64,000 bases of DNA from Ferriphaselus amnicola (GTDB lineage: Bacteria; Pseudomonadota; Gammaproteobacteria; Burkholderiales; Gallionellaceae), in the NCBI RefSeq assembly GCF_000974685.2, contig NZ_AP018738.1, positions 1,612,001 to 1,676,000 on the forward strand, read 5' to 3'. Made by a program: the position numbers and the translations under genes. Under the pieces are notes generated by a model, which was not told the DNA's origin, made no database searches, and worked only from the letters and a program-made list of their open reading frames with translations. Shown here piece by piece: positions 21,941 through 31,368 of this stretch (the first letter of the stretch is position 1; every line of letters starts with the position of its first letter).

Positions 21941-23521
21941 TCACTCCCACTCTATGGTGGCAGGCGGCTTACCGGAGATGTCATAAACCACGCGATTGAT
22001 TCCGCGCACTTCGTTAATGATGCGATTGGAAACCTTGCCTAGCAACTCATAGGGCAGATGCGCCCAGTGTGCGGTCATAAAATCACTGGTCACCACCGCT
22101 CGCAGCGACACCACCCACTCGTAGGTGCGACCATCGCCCATCACACCAACACTCTTGACTGGCAGAAACACGGTAAAGGCCTGCGAAGTCAGCTCGTACC
22201 AAGTCTTGCCGCTGACATCACGGGTATTGCGTAGCTCTTCGATAAAGATGGCATCGGCACGGCGCAGCAGCTCGGCATATTCCCTCTTCACCTCACCCAA
22301 GATGCGCACGCCTAAGCCGGGGCCGGGGAAGGGATGGCGATAAACCATGTCGGACGGTAGGCCGAGCGCCACGCCGAGTTCGCGGACTTCGTCCTTGAAC
22401 AGCTCGCGCAGCGGCTCCAGTAGCTTGAGGTGCATGGTATCCGGCAGGCCGCCGACGTTGTGGTGCGACTTGATGGTGTGCGCCTTCTTGGTCTTAGCCC
22501 CTGCGGACTCGATCACGTCCGGGTAGATAGTGCCCTGCGCCAGCCATTTGGCACTCTTCAACTTAGCCGATTCACGCTGAAACACTTCGACGAATTCGCG
22601 CCCGATGATCTTGCGCTTCTGCTCGGGATCGGAGACGCCAGTCAGATGCTTCAAGAACTCGTCGCCAGCATCCACATGCACGATCTTCATGCGCATATTC
22701 TGGCCGAACGTCTCCATCACCTGCGCACCTTCGTTCAAGCGCAACAAGCCGTTGTCCACGAACACGCAGATGAGCTGATCGCCGATGGCGCGATGGATCA
22801 GCGCCGCCGCCACCGAGGAATCCACCCCGCCGGAAAGCCCGAGGATAACCTCCTCATCACCCACTTGCGCGCGGATTTTTTCCACCGCCTCAGTGATGTA
22901 GTCCGGCATATTCCAATCCTTGCCGCAGCCGCAGATATCATGCACGAAACGCGCGATGATGGCGCGGCCCTGATGGGTGTGAGTGACTTCGGGGTGAAAC
23001 TGCACGGCGTAGAAACGGCGCATTTCGTCCGCCATCGCGGCGAACGGCGTAGCCTCATTGGACGCGATGGCGCTAAATCCAGCTGGCAGCGCCGTGACCT
23101 TGTCGCCGTGGCTCATCCACACGTCAAGCAAGCCATGGCCTGCCGCGTTGGTCTTGTCCTGAATGCCGTCGAACAGTTTGGAATGGCCGTGGGCGCGGAT
23201 CTCGGCATAACCGAACTCGCGTACCTTGCCCGACTCGACCGCCCCGCCCAGTTGCGCAGCCATGGTCTGCATCCCGTAACAGATGCCGAACACCGGCACG
23301 CCCAGATCGAACACCACTTGCGGCGCTTTCGGTGTCTCGTCCTCATACACCGAGTTAGGCCCGCCGGACAAAATGATGCCCGCCGGCGCGAACGCGCGGA
23401 TGTCGGCCTCGCTCATGTCCCATGCATGCAACTCGCAATAGACATTAGCCTCACGCACGCGACGCGCGATGAGCTGAGTGAACTGGGAACCAAAGTCGAG
23501 GATGAGGATTTTCTTGTGCAT
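21941..23521 (-). CDS. guaA: GMP synthase (glutamine-hydrolysing)
   Basis: 526 aa, makes GMP from XMP. The class I glutamine amidotransferase domain has the catalytic Cys in VFGICYGMQ (about residue 82) and the His/Glu in QFHPEVTHT. The ATP-pyrophosphatase loop is [12 protein letters not shown] (about residue 230). The C-terminal dimerisation domain ends in KPPATIEWE. It follows guaB on the same strand across a 108-bp gap holding a purine/pyrimidine inverted repeat. Confidence 0.98.
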   Translation of the reverse strand: MHKKILILDFGSQFTQLIARRVREANVYCELHAWDMSEADIRAFAPAGIILSGGPNSVYEDETPKAPQVVFDLGVPVFGICYGMQTMAAQLGGAVESGKVREFGYAEIRAHGHSKLFDGIQDKTNAAGHGLLDVWMSHGDKVTALPAGFSAIASNEATPFAAMADEMRRFYAVQFHPEVTHTHQGRAIIARFVHDICGCGKDWNMPDYITEAVEKIRAQVGDEEVILGLSGGVDSSVAAALIHRAIGDQLICVFVDNGLLRLNEGAQVMETFGQNMRMKIVHVDAGDEFLKHLTGVSDPEQKRKIIGREFVEVFQRESAKLKSAKWLAQGTIYPDVIESAGAKTKKAHTIKSHHNVGGLPDTMHLKLLEPLRELFKDEVRELGVALGLPSDMVYRHPFPGPGLGVRILGEVKREYAELLRRADAIFIEELRNTRDVSGKTWYELTSQAFTVFLPVKSVGVMGDGRTYEWVVSLRAVVTSDFMTAHWAHLPYELLGKVSNRIINEVRGINRVVYDISGKPPATIEWE

Positions 23522-23533
23522 GGTTAAAGCCTA

Positions 23534-23622
23534 GGAAGGGTGAAGGGAGAAGGGAACGCGCCTGCGGCGCTCAAGAGGAAAAGCGTCGGATTTACCCTTC
23601 CCTCCTCCCCATCTCCCTCTCC
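23534..23622. repeat. Purine/pyrimidine inverted repeat between guaB and guaA
   Basis: A GA-only arm (23534-23554) and a CT-rich arm (23594-23622) can pair over a loop of about 40 bases. A similar element sits between glyA and nrdR at 39665-39749, so this may be a dispersed intergenic repeat. Confidence 0.45.
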
Positions 23623-23629
23623 GCAGTTT

Positions 23630-25090
23630 TTAATCAACGTGGTAGTTCGGCGCTTCCTTGGTGATCTGCACATCATGCACGTGCGACTCGCGTATACCGG
23701 CAGCGGTGATCTGGACGAATTCTGCATTGGCATGCATGGTAGCGATATCAGCGCAGCCGAGGTAACCCATACTCGCACGCAGGCCACCGAGCAGCTGATG
23801 GATCACGGCGAGCACGCTGCCCTTGTAAGGCACGCGACCTTCCACGCCTTCCGGCACCAGCTTATCGTTGTTGCCTTCGTTGTCTTGGAAGTATCTATCC
23901 TTGGAGCCTTGCTGCATCGCACCCAAGCTACCCATGCCACGATAGCTCTTGTAAGAGCGACCTTGGAACAGCTCGATCTCGCCCGGCGCCTCTTCGGTAC
24001 CGGCGAACAGTCCGCCCAACATCACCGTATTTGCACCTGCGGCAATAGCCTTGGAGATGTCGCCAGAAAAACGAATACCGCCATCTGCAACTAGCGGTAC
24101 GCCGCTGCCTTGCAGCGCTTCCGCCACGTTATTGATCGCAGATATCTGCGGCACGCCCACGCCAGCCACGATACGGGTAGTACAAATAGAGCCGGGGCCG
24201 ATACCGACCTTAACGCCGTCCGCGCCATGATCGACCAGCGCACGCGCAGCTGCAGCCGTGGCGATGTTGCCGCCGATCACTTCGATCTGCGGGAAGTTTT
24301 TCTTCACCCACTGCACACGCGACAGCACGCCTTGCGAATGGCCGTGCGCGGTGTCCACCACGATCACGTCCACGCCAGCCTCGGCCAGCAGCTCGACGCG
24401 CTCTTCGGTACCTTCACCCACGCCCACCGCAGCACCGGCGCGCAAGCGACCTTGACTATCCTTACAGGCCAGCGGATGTTCGGTGGACTTCAGGATATCT
24501 TTCACCGTCATCAGGCCGCGCAGCTCGAAGGTATCGTTCACTACCAGCACGCGCTCAATGCGATGACGGTGCATCAGCACCCGCGCCTCATCCAGTGTCG
24601 AATTTTCACGCACGGTGATGAGCCGTTCCTTCGGCGTCATGATGTTTCCGATAGGCTGATCGAGATTGGTCTCGAAACGCAGATCGCGATTAGTCACGAT
24701 GCCGACCACCTGATTACCATCGACCACCGGCAAGCCGGAGATGCGATGCTGGCGAGTGATGCCCAACACGTCGCGAACGGTCATGTTGGGCGCGATAGTG
24801 ATTGGATCTTTCACCACACCACTCTCGAAACGCTTGACGCGCGCCACTTCGGCAGCTTGCAGTTGCGACGACATATTCTTGTGGATGATGCCGATGCCGC
24901 CTTCCTGCGCCAGCGCAATGGCCAGACGGGATTCGGTCACAGTATCCATCGCGGCGGACAGCACGGGAATGTTCAGGGTGATGTTGCGGGTCAACTGAGT
25001 GCGCAGCGTGACATCGCGCGGCAACACATTTGAATAGGCCGGAACTAGGAGAACGTCGTCAAAGGTCAGCGCCTTTTGGGTGATACGCAT
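23630..25090 (-). CDS. guaB: Inosine-5'-monophosphate dehydrogenase
   Basis: 486 aa, NAD-dependent conversion of IMP to XMP, the first step towards GMP. The TIM barrel is interrupted by two CBS domains (about residues 95-205). The catalytic Cys lies in [13 protein letters not shown] (about residue 303), and the flap and RYFQ segment are present. It has its own promoter and is followed by guaA. Confidence 0.98.
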   Translation of the reverse strand: MRITQKALTFDDVLLVPAYSNVLPRDVTLRTQLTRNITLNIPVLSAAMDTVTESRLAIALAQEGGIGIIHKNMSSQLQAAEVARVKRFESGVVKDPITIAPNMTVRDVLGITRQHRISGLPVVDGNQVVGIVTNRDLRFETNLDQPIGNIMTPKERLITVRENSTLDEARVLMHRHRIERVLVVNDTFELRGLMTVKDILKSTEHPLACKDSQGRLRAGAAVGVGEGTEERVELLAEAGVDVIVVDTAHGHSQGVLSRVQWVKKNFPQIEVIGGNIATAAAARALVDHGADGVKVGIGPGSICTTRIVAGVGVPQISAINNVAEALQGSGVPLVADGGIRFSGDISKAIAAGANTVMLGGLFAGTEEAPGEIELFQGRSYKSYRGMGSLGAMQQGSKDRYFQDNEGNNDKLVPEGVEGRVPYKGSVLAVIHQLLGGLRASMGYLGCADIATMHANAEFVQITAAGIRESHVHDVQITKEAPNYHVD

Positions 25091-25115
25091 AGCTTACTTT
25101 CTCGGCAAAGCGCGC

Positions 25116-25144
25116 ATTATACGCAAGAGAGGCCGGATGGTAAA
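25116..25144 (-). promoter_or_regulatory. guaB promoter
   Basis: TTTACC (25139-25144), 17 bases, TATAAT (25116-25121) on the minus strand, about 25 bases before the guaB start. The short leader fits a tightly controlled purine gene. Confidence 0.7.
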
Positions 25145-25152
25145 CGTCGCAA

Positions 25153-26130
25153 TCATTGCAAGCGAACTCTAGGATCGACCAATGTGTATGAAATATCGGT
25201 CAAAATCAGGCCGACGATGTACAGCACCGAACCGAGAAACACCATCGCACGCACGATACTGAAATCCTGCATATTGATGGCATCGATGGTGTAACTACCG
25301 AGTCCGGGGACACCGAAGAACGATTCCGTCAACAGACTGCCCATAAACAGCAGCGGGATGACCACCACCACGCCGGTAAGAATGGGAATCATCGCATTCT
25401 TGAGGACGTGGCGGAACAGCACTTTGATCTCAGACAAACCTTTGGCGCGGGCGGTACGCACGTAGTCCTTGTTGATCTCTTCAAGAAATATAGTTCGATA
25501 CCAGCGCGCGTTGCCGCCAATGCCGCCGATCACGCCGATGATGACCGGCAGCACCAAAAACTTGAAGCCATCCAGCCCCGGTGCATAGCCCGAGATCGGT
25601 ACCCAGTGCCACAGCTTGCTCACCAAGAACTGCCCGCCGATGATGTAGAACAAGCTGGAAATGGACATAAATACCACACACATCGCCACACCTACCACAT
25701 CAAGCACCGTGCCCCGGAACAAAGTCATCAGTAGCGCAAAGGTGATGTAAAGCGCCAGCCCCACGAAGAAATTGGGCAAGGCGATGGCCAAACTCGGCCA
25801 CATGCGCGTACCGATCTCGCGGCTGATACTGCGCCCGTCGTCGGAATAGCCGAAATCGAAGGCGAACATGCGAACGGATTTTTGGACGAAGATAGTTTCA
25901 GTGAATTGATCTGCGCCCGCCGCCTTGGCATTGAACAGCAGCGGTTTATCATATCCATGCTGCACCTTCCACTTCTCAATCGCCTCCGGCGTGACGCGCT
26001 TAATGCCGAGCTGCATCCGCGCCATATCGTCCGGCGTGTTGACCACAAAGAACAGCGCAAAGGTGAGCAGATTCACTCCGATCAGAATCGGCAAGGCGTA
26101 AAGCAGACGGCGGATGAGGTAAGCGAGCAT
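25153..26130 (-). CDS. ABC transporter permease, DppB/OppB type
   Basis: 325 aa with about six membrane segments. It starts MLAYLIRRLLYALPILIGVN, the classic first helix of oligopeptide/dipeptide permeases. The EAA motif region DYVRTARAKGLSEIKVLFRH is present around residue 225, followed by GSLLTESFFGVPGLG. No substrate-binding protein, second permease or ATPase is adjacent, so it is either the end of an operon split by rearrangement or pairs with distant genes. Substrate unknown. Confidence 0.88.
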   Translation of the reverse strand: MLAYLIRRLLYALPILIGVNLLTFALFFVVNTPDDMARMQLGIKRVTPEAIEKWKVQHGYDKPLLFNAKAAGADQFTETIFVQKSVRMFAFDFGYSDDGRSISREIGTRMWPSLAIALPNFFVGLALYITFALLMTLFRGTVLDVVGVAMCVVFMSISSLFYIIGGQFLVSKLWHWVPISGYAPGLDGFKFLVLPVIIGVIGGIGGNARWYRTIFLEEINKDYVRTARAKGLSEIKVLFRHVLKNAMIPILTGVVVVIPLLFMGSLLTESFFGVPGLGSYTIDAINMQDFSIVRAMVFLGSVLYIVGLILTDISYTLVDPRVRLQ

Positions 26131-26162
26131 GCGCGTATTTTACGGTGAAACTGCACTCTGCT

Positions 26163-26189
26163 CTTGAAATCTGACACCCCGCCCTCAAT
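26163..26189 (+). promoter_or_regulatory. Candidate sigma-32 (heat-shock) promoter of htpG
   Basis: CTTGAAA at 26163-26169, 12 bases, then CCCTCAAT. The -35 is a perfect heat-shock box; the -10 is a partial match to CCCCATNT. It lies about 40 bases before htpG. Confidence 0.5.
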
Positions 26190-26227
26190 TAGCGCCCGTC
26201 CTTTTGTTTCAATAACGGAGATCAAGC

Positions 26228-28129
26228 ATGACCAACACAAGCACCACCAGCCGCGAAACGCTAGGCTTTCAGACCGAAGTCAAGCAACTGCTGCAACTGA
26301 TGATCCATTCGCTGTATTCCAACCGCGAGATTTTCCTGCGCGAACTGGTTTCCAACGCTTCCGACGCCTGTGACAAGCTGCGTTTCGAGGGGCTGCACAA
26401 TGCGGCGCTGTTCGAGAACGATTCTGATCTGGCCATTCGCATCAGCTTCAACAAAGAAGCTCGCACGCTGACCATCGCCGACAACGGCATCGGCATGAGC
26501 CGCGACGAAGTCATCAACAACTTGGGTACCATTGCCAAGTCCGGCACGCGCGAGTTCTTCTCACGCCTGTCTGGTGACCAGCAGAAGGATGCCAGCCTGA
26601 TCGGCCAGTTCGGCGTGGGCTTCTATTCCGCCTTCATTGTCGCCGACAAAGTGTCGGTACTAACCCGTCGCGCTGGCGAGAACACCGACCAAGGCGTGCG
26701 TTGGGAGTCCGATGGCGGTGGCGAGTTCTCCATCGAGATGGTGGACAAGACCACGCGCGGCACCGAGATCACGCTGCATCTGCGCGAAGGTCAGGACGAC
26801 CTGCTGGAAGGCTTCCGCCTACGCGGCATCATCCGCAAATATTCCAACCACATCGTCCAGCCCATCGTAATGAAAAAGGAAGAGTGGAAGGACGGCAGCA
26901 ACGTCATCAGCGACGAAGACGAGACAGTGAATCAGGCCTCGGCGCTGTGGGCGCGCAGCAAGAACGAAATCACCGAGGACGAGTACAAGGAATTCTACAA
27001 GCACGTCGGCCATGATTACGATGCCCCGCTGGCTTGGACACACGCCCGCGTCGAAGGCCGTCAGGAATACACACAGTTGCTGTACATCCCAGCACGCGCG
27101 CCGTTCGATCTATACGACCGCAGCTCGCGACACGGCGTAAAGCTGTACGTGCGCCGCGTGTTCATCATGGACGATGCCGAGCAACTGATGCCGCAATACC
27201 TGCGCTTTGTGCGCGGGGTGGTCGATTCCAACGACCTGCCGCTCAACGTCTCGCGCGAAATCTTGCAAGAATCCAAGGATATCGATGCTATCCGCGCTGG
27301 TTGCTCGAAGAAAGTGCTGGGCTTGCTGGAAGACTTGGCGACGAATGAGCCGGAGAAGTACGCCAAGTTCTGGGGCGAATTCGGGCGCGTGCTGAAGGAA
27401 GGCGTAGGCGAAGACTTTGCCAACAAGGACAAGATCGCCGGATTGCTGCGCTTCGCCTCGACACAGGCCGATACCACCGACGAGATCGTGTCGCTGAAGG
27501 ATTACCTCAGCCGCATGAAGGAAGGCCAAGAGAAGATCTACTACGTCACCGCCGAAACATTCAATGCCGCCAAGAACAGCCCGCATCTGGAAGTGTTCCG
27601 CAAAAAGGGCATCGAAGTGCTATTGCTCACCGAACGCGTGGACGAATGGGTAGTCGGCAGCTTGACCGAATTCGACGGCAAGCAATTGGTCTCGGTCGCC
27701 AAGGGCGGGCTGGACTTAGGCAAGCTGGAAGATGAAGCTGAGAAGCAAGAGCAGGAAAAGGAAGCAGGCGATCTGAAGGAGTTGACAGACAAAATCGCAG
27801 GCAGCCTGACGGACCGAGTCAAGGAAGTGCGCGTCACCCATCGCCTGACCGACTCGCCTGCTTGCCTAGTGGCCGACGAACACGATATCGGCGGCAACCT
27901 CGCCCGCATCTTGAAAGCCGCCGGTCAAAAAGCGCCGACCTCGCAACCGATTCTGGAGATCAACCCGCGCCATCCGGTGGTACAACGCCTGAAGGATGAA
28001 ACCGTGAAATTCGACGACTGGGCGGCAGTGTTGTTCGACCAAGCCTTGCTCGCCGAAGGCGGTCAACTCGACGACCCCGCTGGCTTCGTCAAGCGGGTGA
28101 ATCAGTTGATGCTGGAAATGGGACGCTAG
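26228..28129 (+). CDS. htpG: Chaperone HtpG (Hsp90)
   Basis: 633 aa. The N-terminal GHKL ATPase has [24 protein letters not shown] and [11 protein letters not shown]. The middle domain has the catalytic-loop Arg in [11 protein letters not shown] (about residue 340), and a C-terminal dimerisation domain follows. Start at the ATG with ACGGAGATCAAGC upstream. Single gene, flanked downstream by a strong hairpin. Confidence 0.97.
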   Translation: MTNTSTTSRETLGFQTEVKQLLQLMIHSLYSNREIFLRELVSNASDACDKLRFEGLHNAALFENDSDLAIRISFNKEARTLTIADNGIGMSRDEVINNLGTIAKSGTREFFSRLSGDQQKDASLIGQFGVGFYSAFIVADKVSVLTRRAGENTDQGVRWESDGGGEFSIEMVDKTTRGTEITLHLREGQDDLLEGFRLRGIIRKYSNHIVQPIVMKKEEWKDGSNVISDEDETVNQASALWARSKNEITEDEYKEFYKHVGHDYDAPLAWTHARVEGRQEYTQLLYIPARAPFDLYDRSSRHGVKLYVRRVFIMDDAEQLMPQYLRFVRGVVDSNDLPLNVSREILQESKDIDAIRAGCSKKVLGLLEDLATNEPEKYAKFWGEFGRVLKEGVGEDFANKDKIAGLLRFASTQADTTDEIVSLKDYLSRMKEGQEKIYYVTAETFNAAKNSPHLEVFRKKGIEVLLLTERVDEWVVGSLTEFDGKQLVSVAKGGLDLGKLEDEAEKQEQEKEAGDLKELTDKIAGSLTDRVKEVRVTHRLTDSPACLVADEHDIGGNLARILKAAGQKAPTSQPILEINPRHPVVQRLKDETVKFDDWAAVLFDQALLAEGGQLDDPAGFVKRVNQLMLEMGR

Positions 28130-28148
28130 TTTCTGGCTGACGCATAAC

Positions 28149-28179
28149 CAAGACGGCGTGCAATTTGCACGCCGTCTTG
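28149..28179. terminator. Bidirectional hairpin between htpG and the CBS gene
   Basis: A perfect stem (CAAGACGGCGTGCAA / TTGCACGCCGTCTTG) between two converging genes, without a long T run. It probably acts as a shared terminator. Confidence 0.7.
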
Positions 28180-28189
28180 CTATCTGGGA

Positions 28190-28951
28190 CTAAACGACAT
28201 CGACACCTTTAAGAAGGTCATTCTCTGAAAGCTGACCAATGATGTCACCCTTGCCATCCACGACAGCGAGATGCCGGATACTCATGGACGTCATCTGCTG
28301 AGCTGCTTCAATGAGTGTTTGTTCTGAACTGATCGTAGCGACTGGGGAAGACATGATTCCCTCAGCCAATCCATCGTGCACGCCGCCTTGGCGGTATTGT
28401 TTTACCATGTCCCGCTCGGTAAGGATGCCGACTGGACGAGCCCCAGTCACGACAAACACACTACTTTGTCGCCCACGTCCCATCCACATCGCGGCGGCAG
28501 AAATGTCGGTATCATGCGGCAGCAACACCGGATTCTGGTCCATAGCACTAGCGATGCTGCGCTGCCCAAGCATCTCGGCGATGCCACCTTTTCGGCATAG
28601 ATCAGTCTCACTGATGATACCAATGAGCTTGCCGTCCAGATCGACCACCACCAGATGACGGATACTGTGTTTTCCGAATAAACGTACTGCTTCACGGTAG
28701 CTCACATCATCTCGCACCGTAACCAGCGGCTTCCCCATTACCCGCTCCACGGCAGTAGAGCGACTGAGCTGGCAACTGAGTGCGCTTAGCATGTCCCGCT
28801 CCGTCAGAATACCAATCGGAAGACCTTGGTCTGTTACTACTAAAGAACTGATTCGCCGCTCATCCATAAGAGCTGCGCATTGATCCAGTGTTGTTGATGG
28901 AGTGACGGAAACTACATTAGCCGTCATCAGCTTGGAGATTATAGTATTCAT
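28190..28951 (-). CDS. CBS-domain protein (four CBS motifs)
   Basis: 253 aa made only of CBS repeats, beginning SKLMTANVVSVTPSTTLDQC. The signature GILTERDML occurs twice and GIISETDLC and GQLSENDLL once each. Two CBS pairs usually bind adenine nucleotides and report energy state. No catalytic domain is fused, so the partner is unknown. Monocistronic by position. Confidence 0.85.
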   Translation of the reverse strand: MNTIISKLMTANVVSVTPSTTLDQCAALMDERRISSLVVTDQGLPIGILTERDMLSALSCQLSRSTAVERVMGKPLVTVRDDVSYREAVRLFGKHSIRHLVVVDLDGKLIGIISETDLCRKGGIAEMLGQRSIASAMDQNPVLLPHDTDISAAAMWMGRGRQSSVFVVTGARPVGILTERDMVKQYRQGGVHDGLAEGIMSSPVATISSEQTLIEAAQQMTSMSIRHLAVVDGKGDIIGQLSENDLLKGVDVV

Positions 28952-29090
28952 GGCAAGACTCCCTTAAATAGGCGCCCTCTTGATTATGATTTTCTGTACG
29001 CGTCGCCTAGTGGCAAATTTACCACGAATATCCTATAAAGAATGGGGAGTTGCAGCATGAATGCTCTCCACTCGACCAAAGCGGGGAGAT

Positions 29091-29867
29091 TCAGAAGGTT
29101 GTGCTCAATAACGATTTTACCGTCCAGCGATCCGCCACGCCCCAACCACGCCCCACACCCAAACTGAGTGACGCCCCCTGCGGCAGCTCGAATTCTGCGA
29201 CGGCATAGCCAGTACGCGAACGCTCAGAAAAAGGTAGGAATTGGCCAATTCGCCCATAATCTGCATAGTACTCAACCCCTGCCCTAAGCGACCCAGCAAT
29301 ATCGTGCATAGCTTTCAGCGCTAAACCAAGATCGGGAGCGCCACCATTGCCATGAGTAAATCCCCAGCCGAACACAGGATTGATCGCCACGATCCAGCGC
29401 TCGCCACGCCAACCAGAAATCAGACGGACTTCAGAAAATGCGCGTACCGATTCGTAGCGATAAGCCACGCGCGAGAGTTCGACATTCAAGCCAGCGTATC
29501 CGCCAGTACCACCGTCTCGCGCGTGAACCGGTATCCATTTCAGTCGCCCACGCAGCCCGGCCAGGTCTGCAAGATGATGAGAATCCCATACCGTTGGCAC
29601 ATATATGCCAGCCTCCAGATCATTACCCAATCCCCAAGCAAATTCAGGTGTCAGCCTGAGTGCATGGGCAGCGACACGCTCACCAGGGTAAGAAGGAGTA
29701 GTGCTACCTGAGAGAGTGGTGTTAGCGTGAAATTCGAGTGTACGTTCACCCGCCAAACCGATCTCGTCGTCATAGACTTGGATCTCGTCGGGCAATGCTG
29801 CGTAAGCAGGTGTAGTAGCGAACAACGCAAGGTTCAGTACCCCCATCCCGAAAATGCGTCCGATCAT
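29091..29867 (-). CDS. Exported, probable outer-membrane protein of unknown function
   Basis: 258 aa. A signal peptide MIGRIFGMGVLNLALFATTPAYA is followed by ALPDEIQVYDDEIGLAGERTLEFHANT, a conserved opening of a family of uncharacterised outer-membrane proteins. Alternating strands follow and the protein ends in Phe, as beta-barrels do. No biochemical role is assigned. Confidence 0.7.
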   Translation of the reverse strand: MIGRIFGMGVLNLALFATTPAYAALPDEIQVYDDEIGLAGERTLEFHANTTLSGSTTPSYPGERVAAHALRLTPEFAWGLGNDLEAGIYVPTVWDSHHLADLAGLRGRLKWIPVHARDGGTGGYAGLNVELSRVAYRYESVRAFSEVRLISGWRGERWIVAINPVFGWGFTHGNGGAPDLGLALKAMHDIAGSLRAGVEYYADYGRIGQFLPFSERSRTGYAVAEFELPQGASLSLGVGRGWGVADRWTVKSLLSTTF

Positions 29868-29970
29868 CTTTTTTCCTCAAAGACAGCAGGCGCTTAGTAT
29901 AGAGGTAAAGAATATCAAGTATCCGACCATTTACATCGGATTTAAGAGACTGAGCAGAACTAGACAAAAA

Positions 29971-30561
29971 TCAAATCGAGGTTTGCATACGTTCCACGTA
30001 GCGGGCGATAAGGTCAATCTCCAGATTTAGCATGGCGCCGACCTTTAACTCATTGAGCGTAGTGACCGCCAAGGTATGAGGAATGAGATTGACGGCAAAC
30101 TCGCAACCCGCAACATGATTGACTGTGAGACTAACACCGTTAATCGTTATCGAGCCTTTGACCGCGATGTATTTGGCCAATGCGTGCGGTGCGCGCACTG
30201 CTAACAACCAGCTTTCACCGAGATCGTTGAATTGAACCACCTCGCCCACACCATCGACGTGACCACTTACCAAATGACCACCAATGCGATCGGACAAGCG
30301 CAACGCTTTCTCCAGATTCACTCGCGCACCCTGCCTGTCCAGCCCAACCGTACAGTTGAGCGTCTCGCGCGAGACATCAACAGTGAAATCGTAACCAAGC
30401 CTCTCAACCACTGTTAAACAGATACCATTGACCGCGATGCTATCGCCCAATTTCACGTCATCCATACCCAACTCTAGAGTGGATACCGACAGGCGCAGGC
30501 CGCCGTTACGGTCTTGTGCTCGCTTAATGATGCCAACATCAGCGATGATTCCGCTAAACAT
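29971..30561 (-). CDS. ribE: Riboflavin synthase alpha chain
   Basis: 196 aa, dismutation of two 6,7-dimethyl-8-ribityllumazines to riboflavin. It starts with the family signature MFSGIIADVG. The two lumazine-binding repeats can be followed (VNGICLTV and INGVSLTVN), one per half. In many relatives ribE follows ribD directly; here ribD lies 7.5 kb away. No FMN riboswitch is visible upstream. Confidence 0.95.
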   Translation of the reverse strand: MFSGIIADVGIIKRAQDRNGGLRLSVSTLELGMDDVKLGDSIAVNGICLTVVERLGYDFTVDVSRETLNCTVGLDRQGARVNLEKALRLSDRIGGHLVSGHVDGVGEVVQFNDLGESWLLAVRAPHALAKYIAVKGSITINGVSLTVNHVAGCEFAVNLIPHTLAVTTLNELKVGAMLNLEIDLIARYVERMQTSI

Positions 30562-30666
30562 AGCGTCTCCTAGTTCAAATTGAAGGAACGGATCTAGCTA
30601 AAATAAAGACCCGCCAGCAATCAAGGACAGTTGTGGATTAGTGGATGGAGCTCGGTCTGAGTGACC

Positions 30667-31071
30667 TTAAGCTCGAAGATCAGCCAGAATACTCTTGATT
30701 TCATTACGCAACCGAACCACATCAAGAGCCAATATTTCAACCTGATCGGCAGGCTCTGCGATCAAAGTAGCCCCTCCCCTTGCCGGCTCAATCACCTCAA
30801 CCTCGCCGCGCTCCAACTTACTGCGAGCACCGCTGATGGTAAAGCCTTCCTCGTACAGCAACTCACGGATACGACGAATCAGCAGCACCTCATGATGCTG
30901 ATAATATCGACGATTGCCGCGCCGCTTAACGGGCTTGAGTTGGGAGAACTCCTGTTCCCAATAGCGCAGCACGTGCGCCTTCACGCCGCACAGCTCGCTC
31001 ACTTCACCAATAGTGAAGTAGCGTTTAGCCGGGATCGGCGGCAATTCTGAACTAGGCTGGAGTTGTTCCAC
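30667..31071 (-). CDS. MerR-family transcriptional regulator
   Basis: 134 aa. The winged helix-turn-helix [20 protein letters not shown] leads into RYWEQEF and [14 protein letters not shown] short coiled-coil dimerisation tail follows, without the metal-binding Cys of MerR proper. It is the conserved neighbour of ihfA in betaproteobacteria, often annotated MlrA-like. The target is unknown. It overlaps the ihfA stop by about 20 bases. Confidence 0.9.
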   Translation of the reverse strand: MEQLQPSSELPPIPAKRYFTIGEVSELCGVKAHVLRYWEQEFSQLKPVKRRGNRRYYQHHEVLLIRRIRELLYEEGFTISGARSKLERGEVEVIEPARGGATLIAEPADQVEILALDVVRLRNEIKSILADLRA

Positions 31072-31360
31072 TGTAATTCTGCTCGACCATGCTCTTCAGC
31101 TTTTGGCTGGGGTGGAAAGTCACGACGCGGCGTGCCTCGATAGGAATTTCTTCACCAGTCTTGGGATTACGCCCAGGACGTTGAGGTTTATCTCGTAATT
31201 GGAAGTTACCAAAACCTGACAGTTTCACTGTTTCGCCTTGTTCCAGTTGCAAACGAATTTCCTCAAAGAAGGTTTCCACCATCTCCTTGGCTTCGCGCTT
31301 ATTCAGCCCTACTTGTTCAAACAACAGATCGGCGAGTTCCGCCTTGGTCAACGTCGTCAT
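31052..31360 (-). CDS. ihfA: Integration host factor alpha subunit
   Basis: 102 aa from [20 protein letters not shown]; the longer frame upstream runs into pheT. It has the DNA-bending arm signature [20 protein letters not shown] with the intercalating Pro. It acts as a heterodimer with IhfB in recombination, sigma-54 transcription and replication. It is the usual gene after pheT. Confidence 0.96.
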   Translation of the reverse strand: MTTLTKAELADLLFEQVGLNKREAKEMVETFFEEIRLQLEQGETVKLSGFGNFQLRDKPQRPGRNPKTGEEIPIEARRVVTFHPSQKLKSMVEQNYSGTTPA

Positions 31361-31368
31361 TGCTCCCC

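Noticed and set aside
22430-23527. 365-codon open frame antisense to guaA
   Set aside because: Fully inside a well-supported gene on the other strand; composition typical of a shadow frame.
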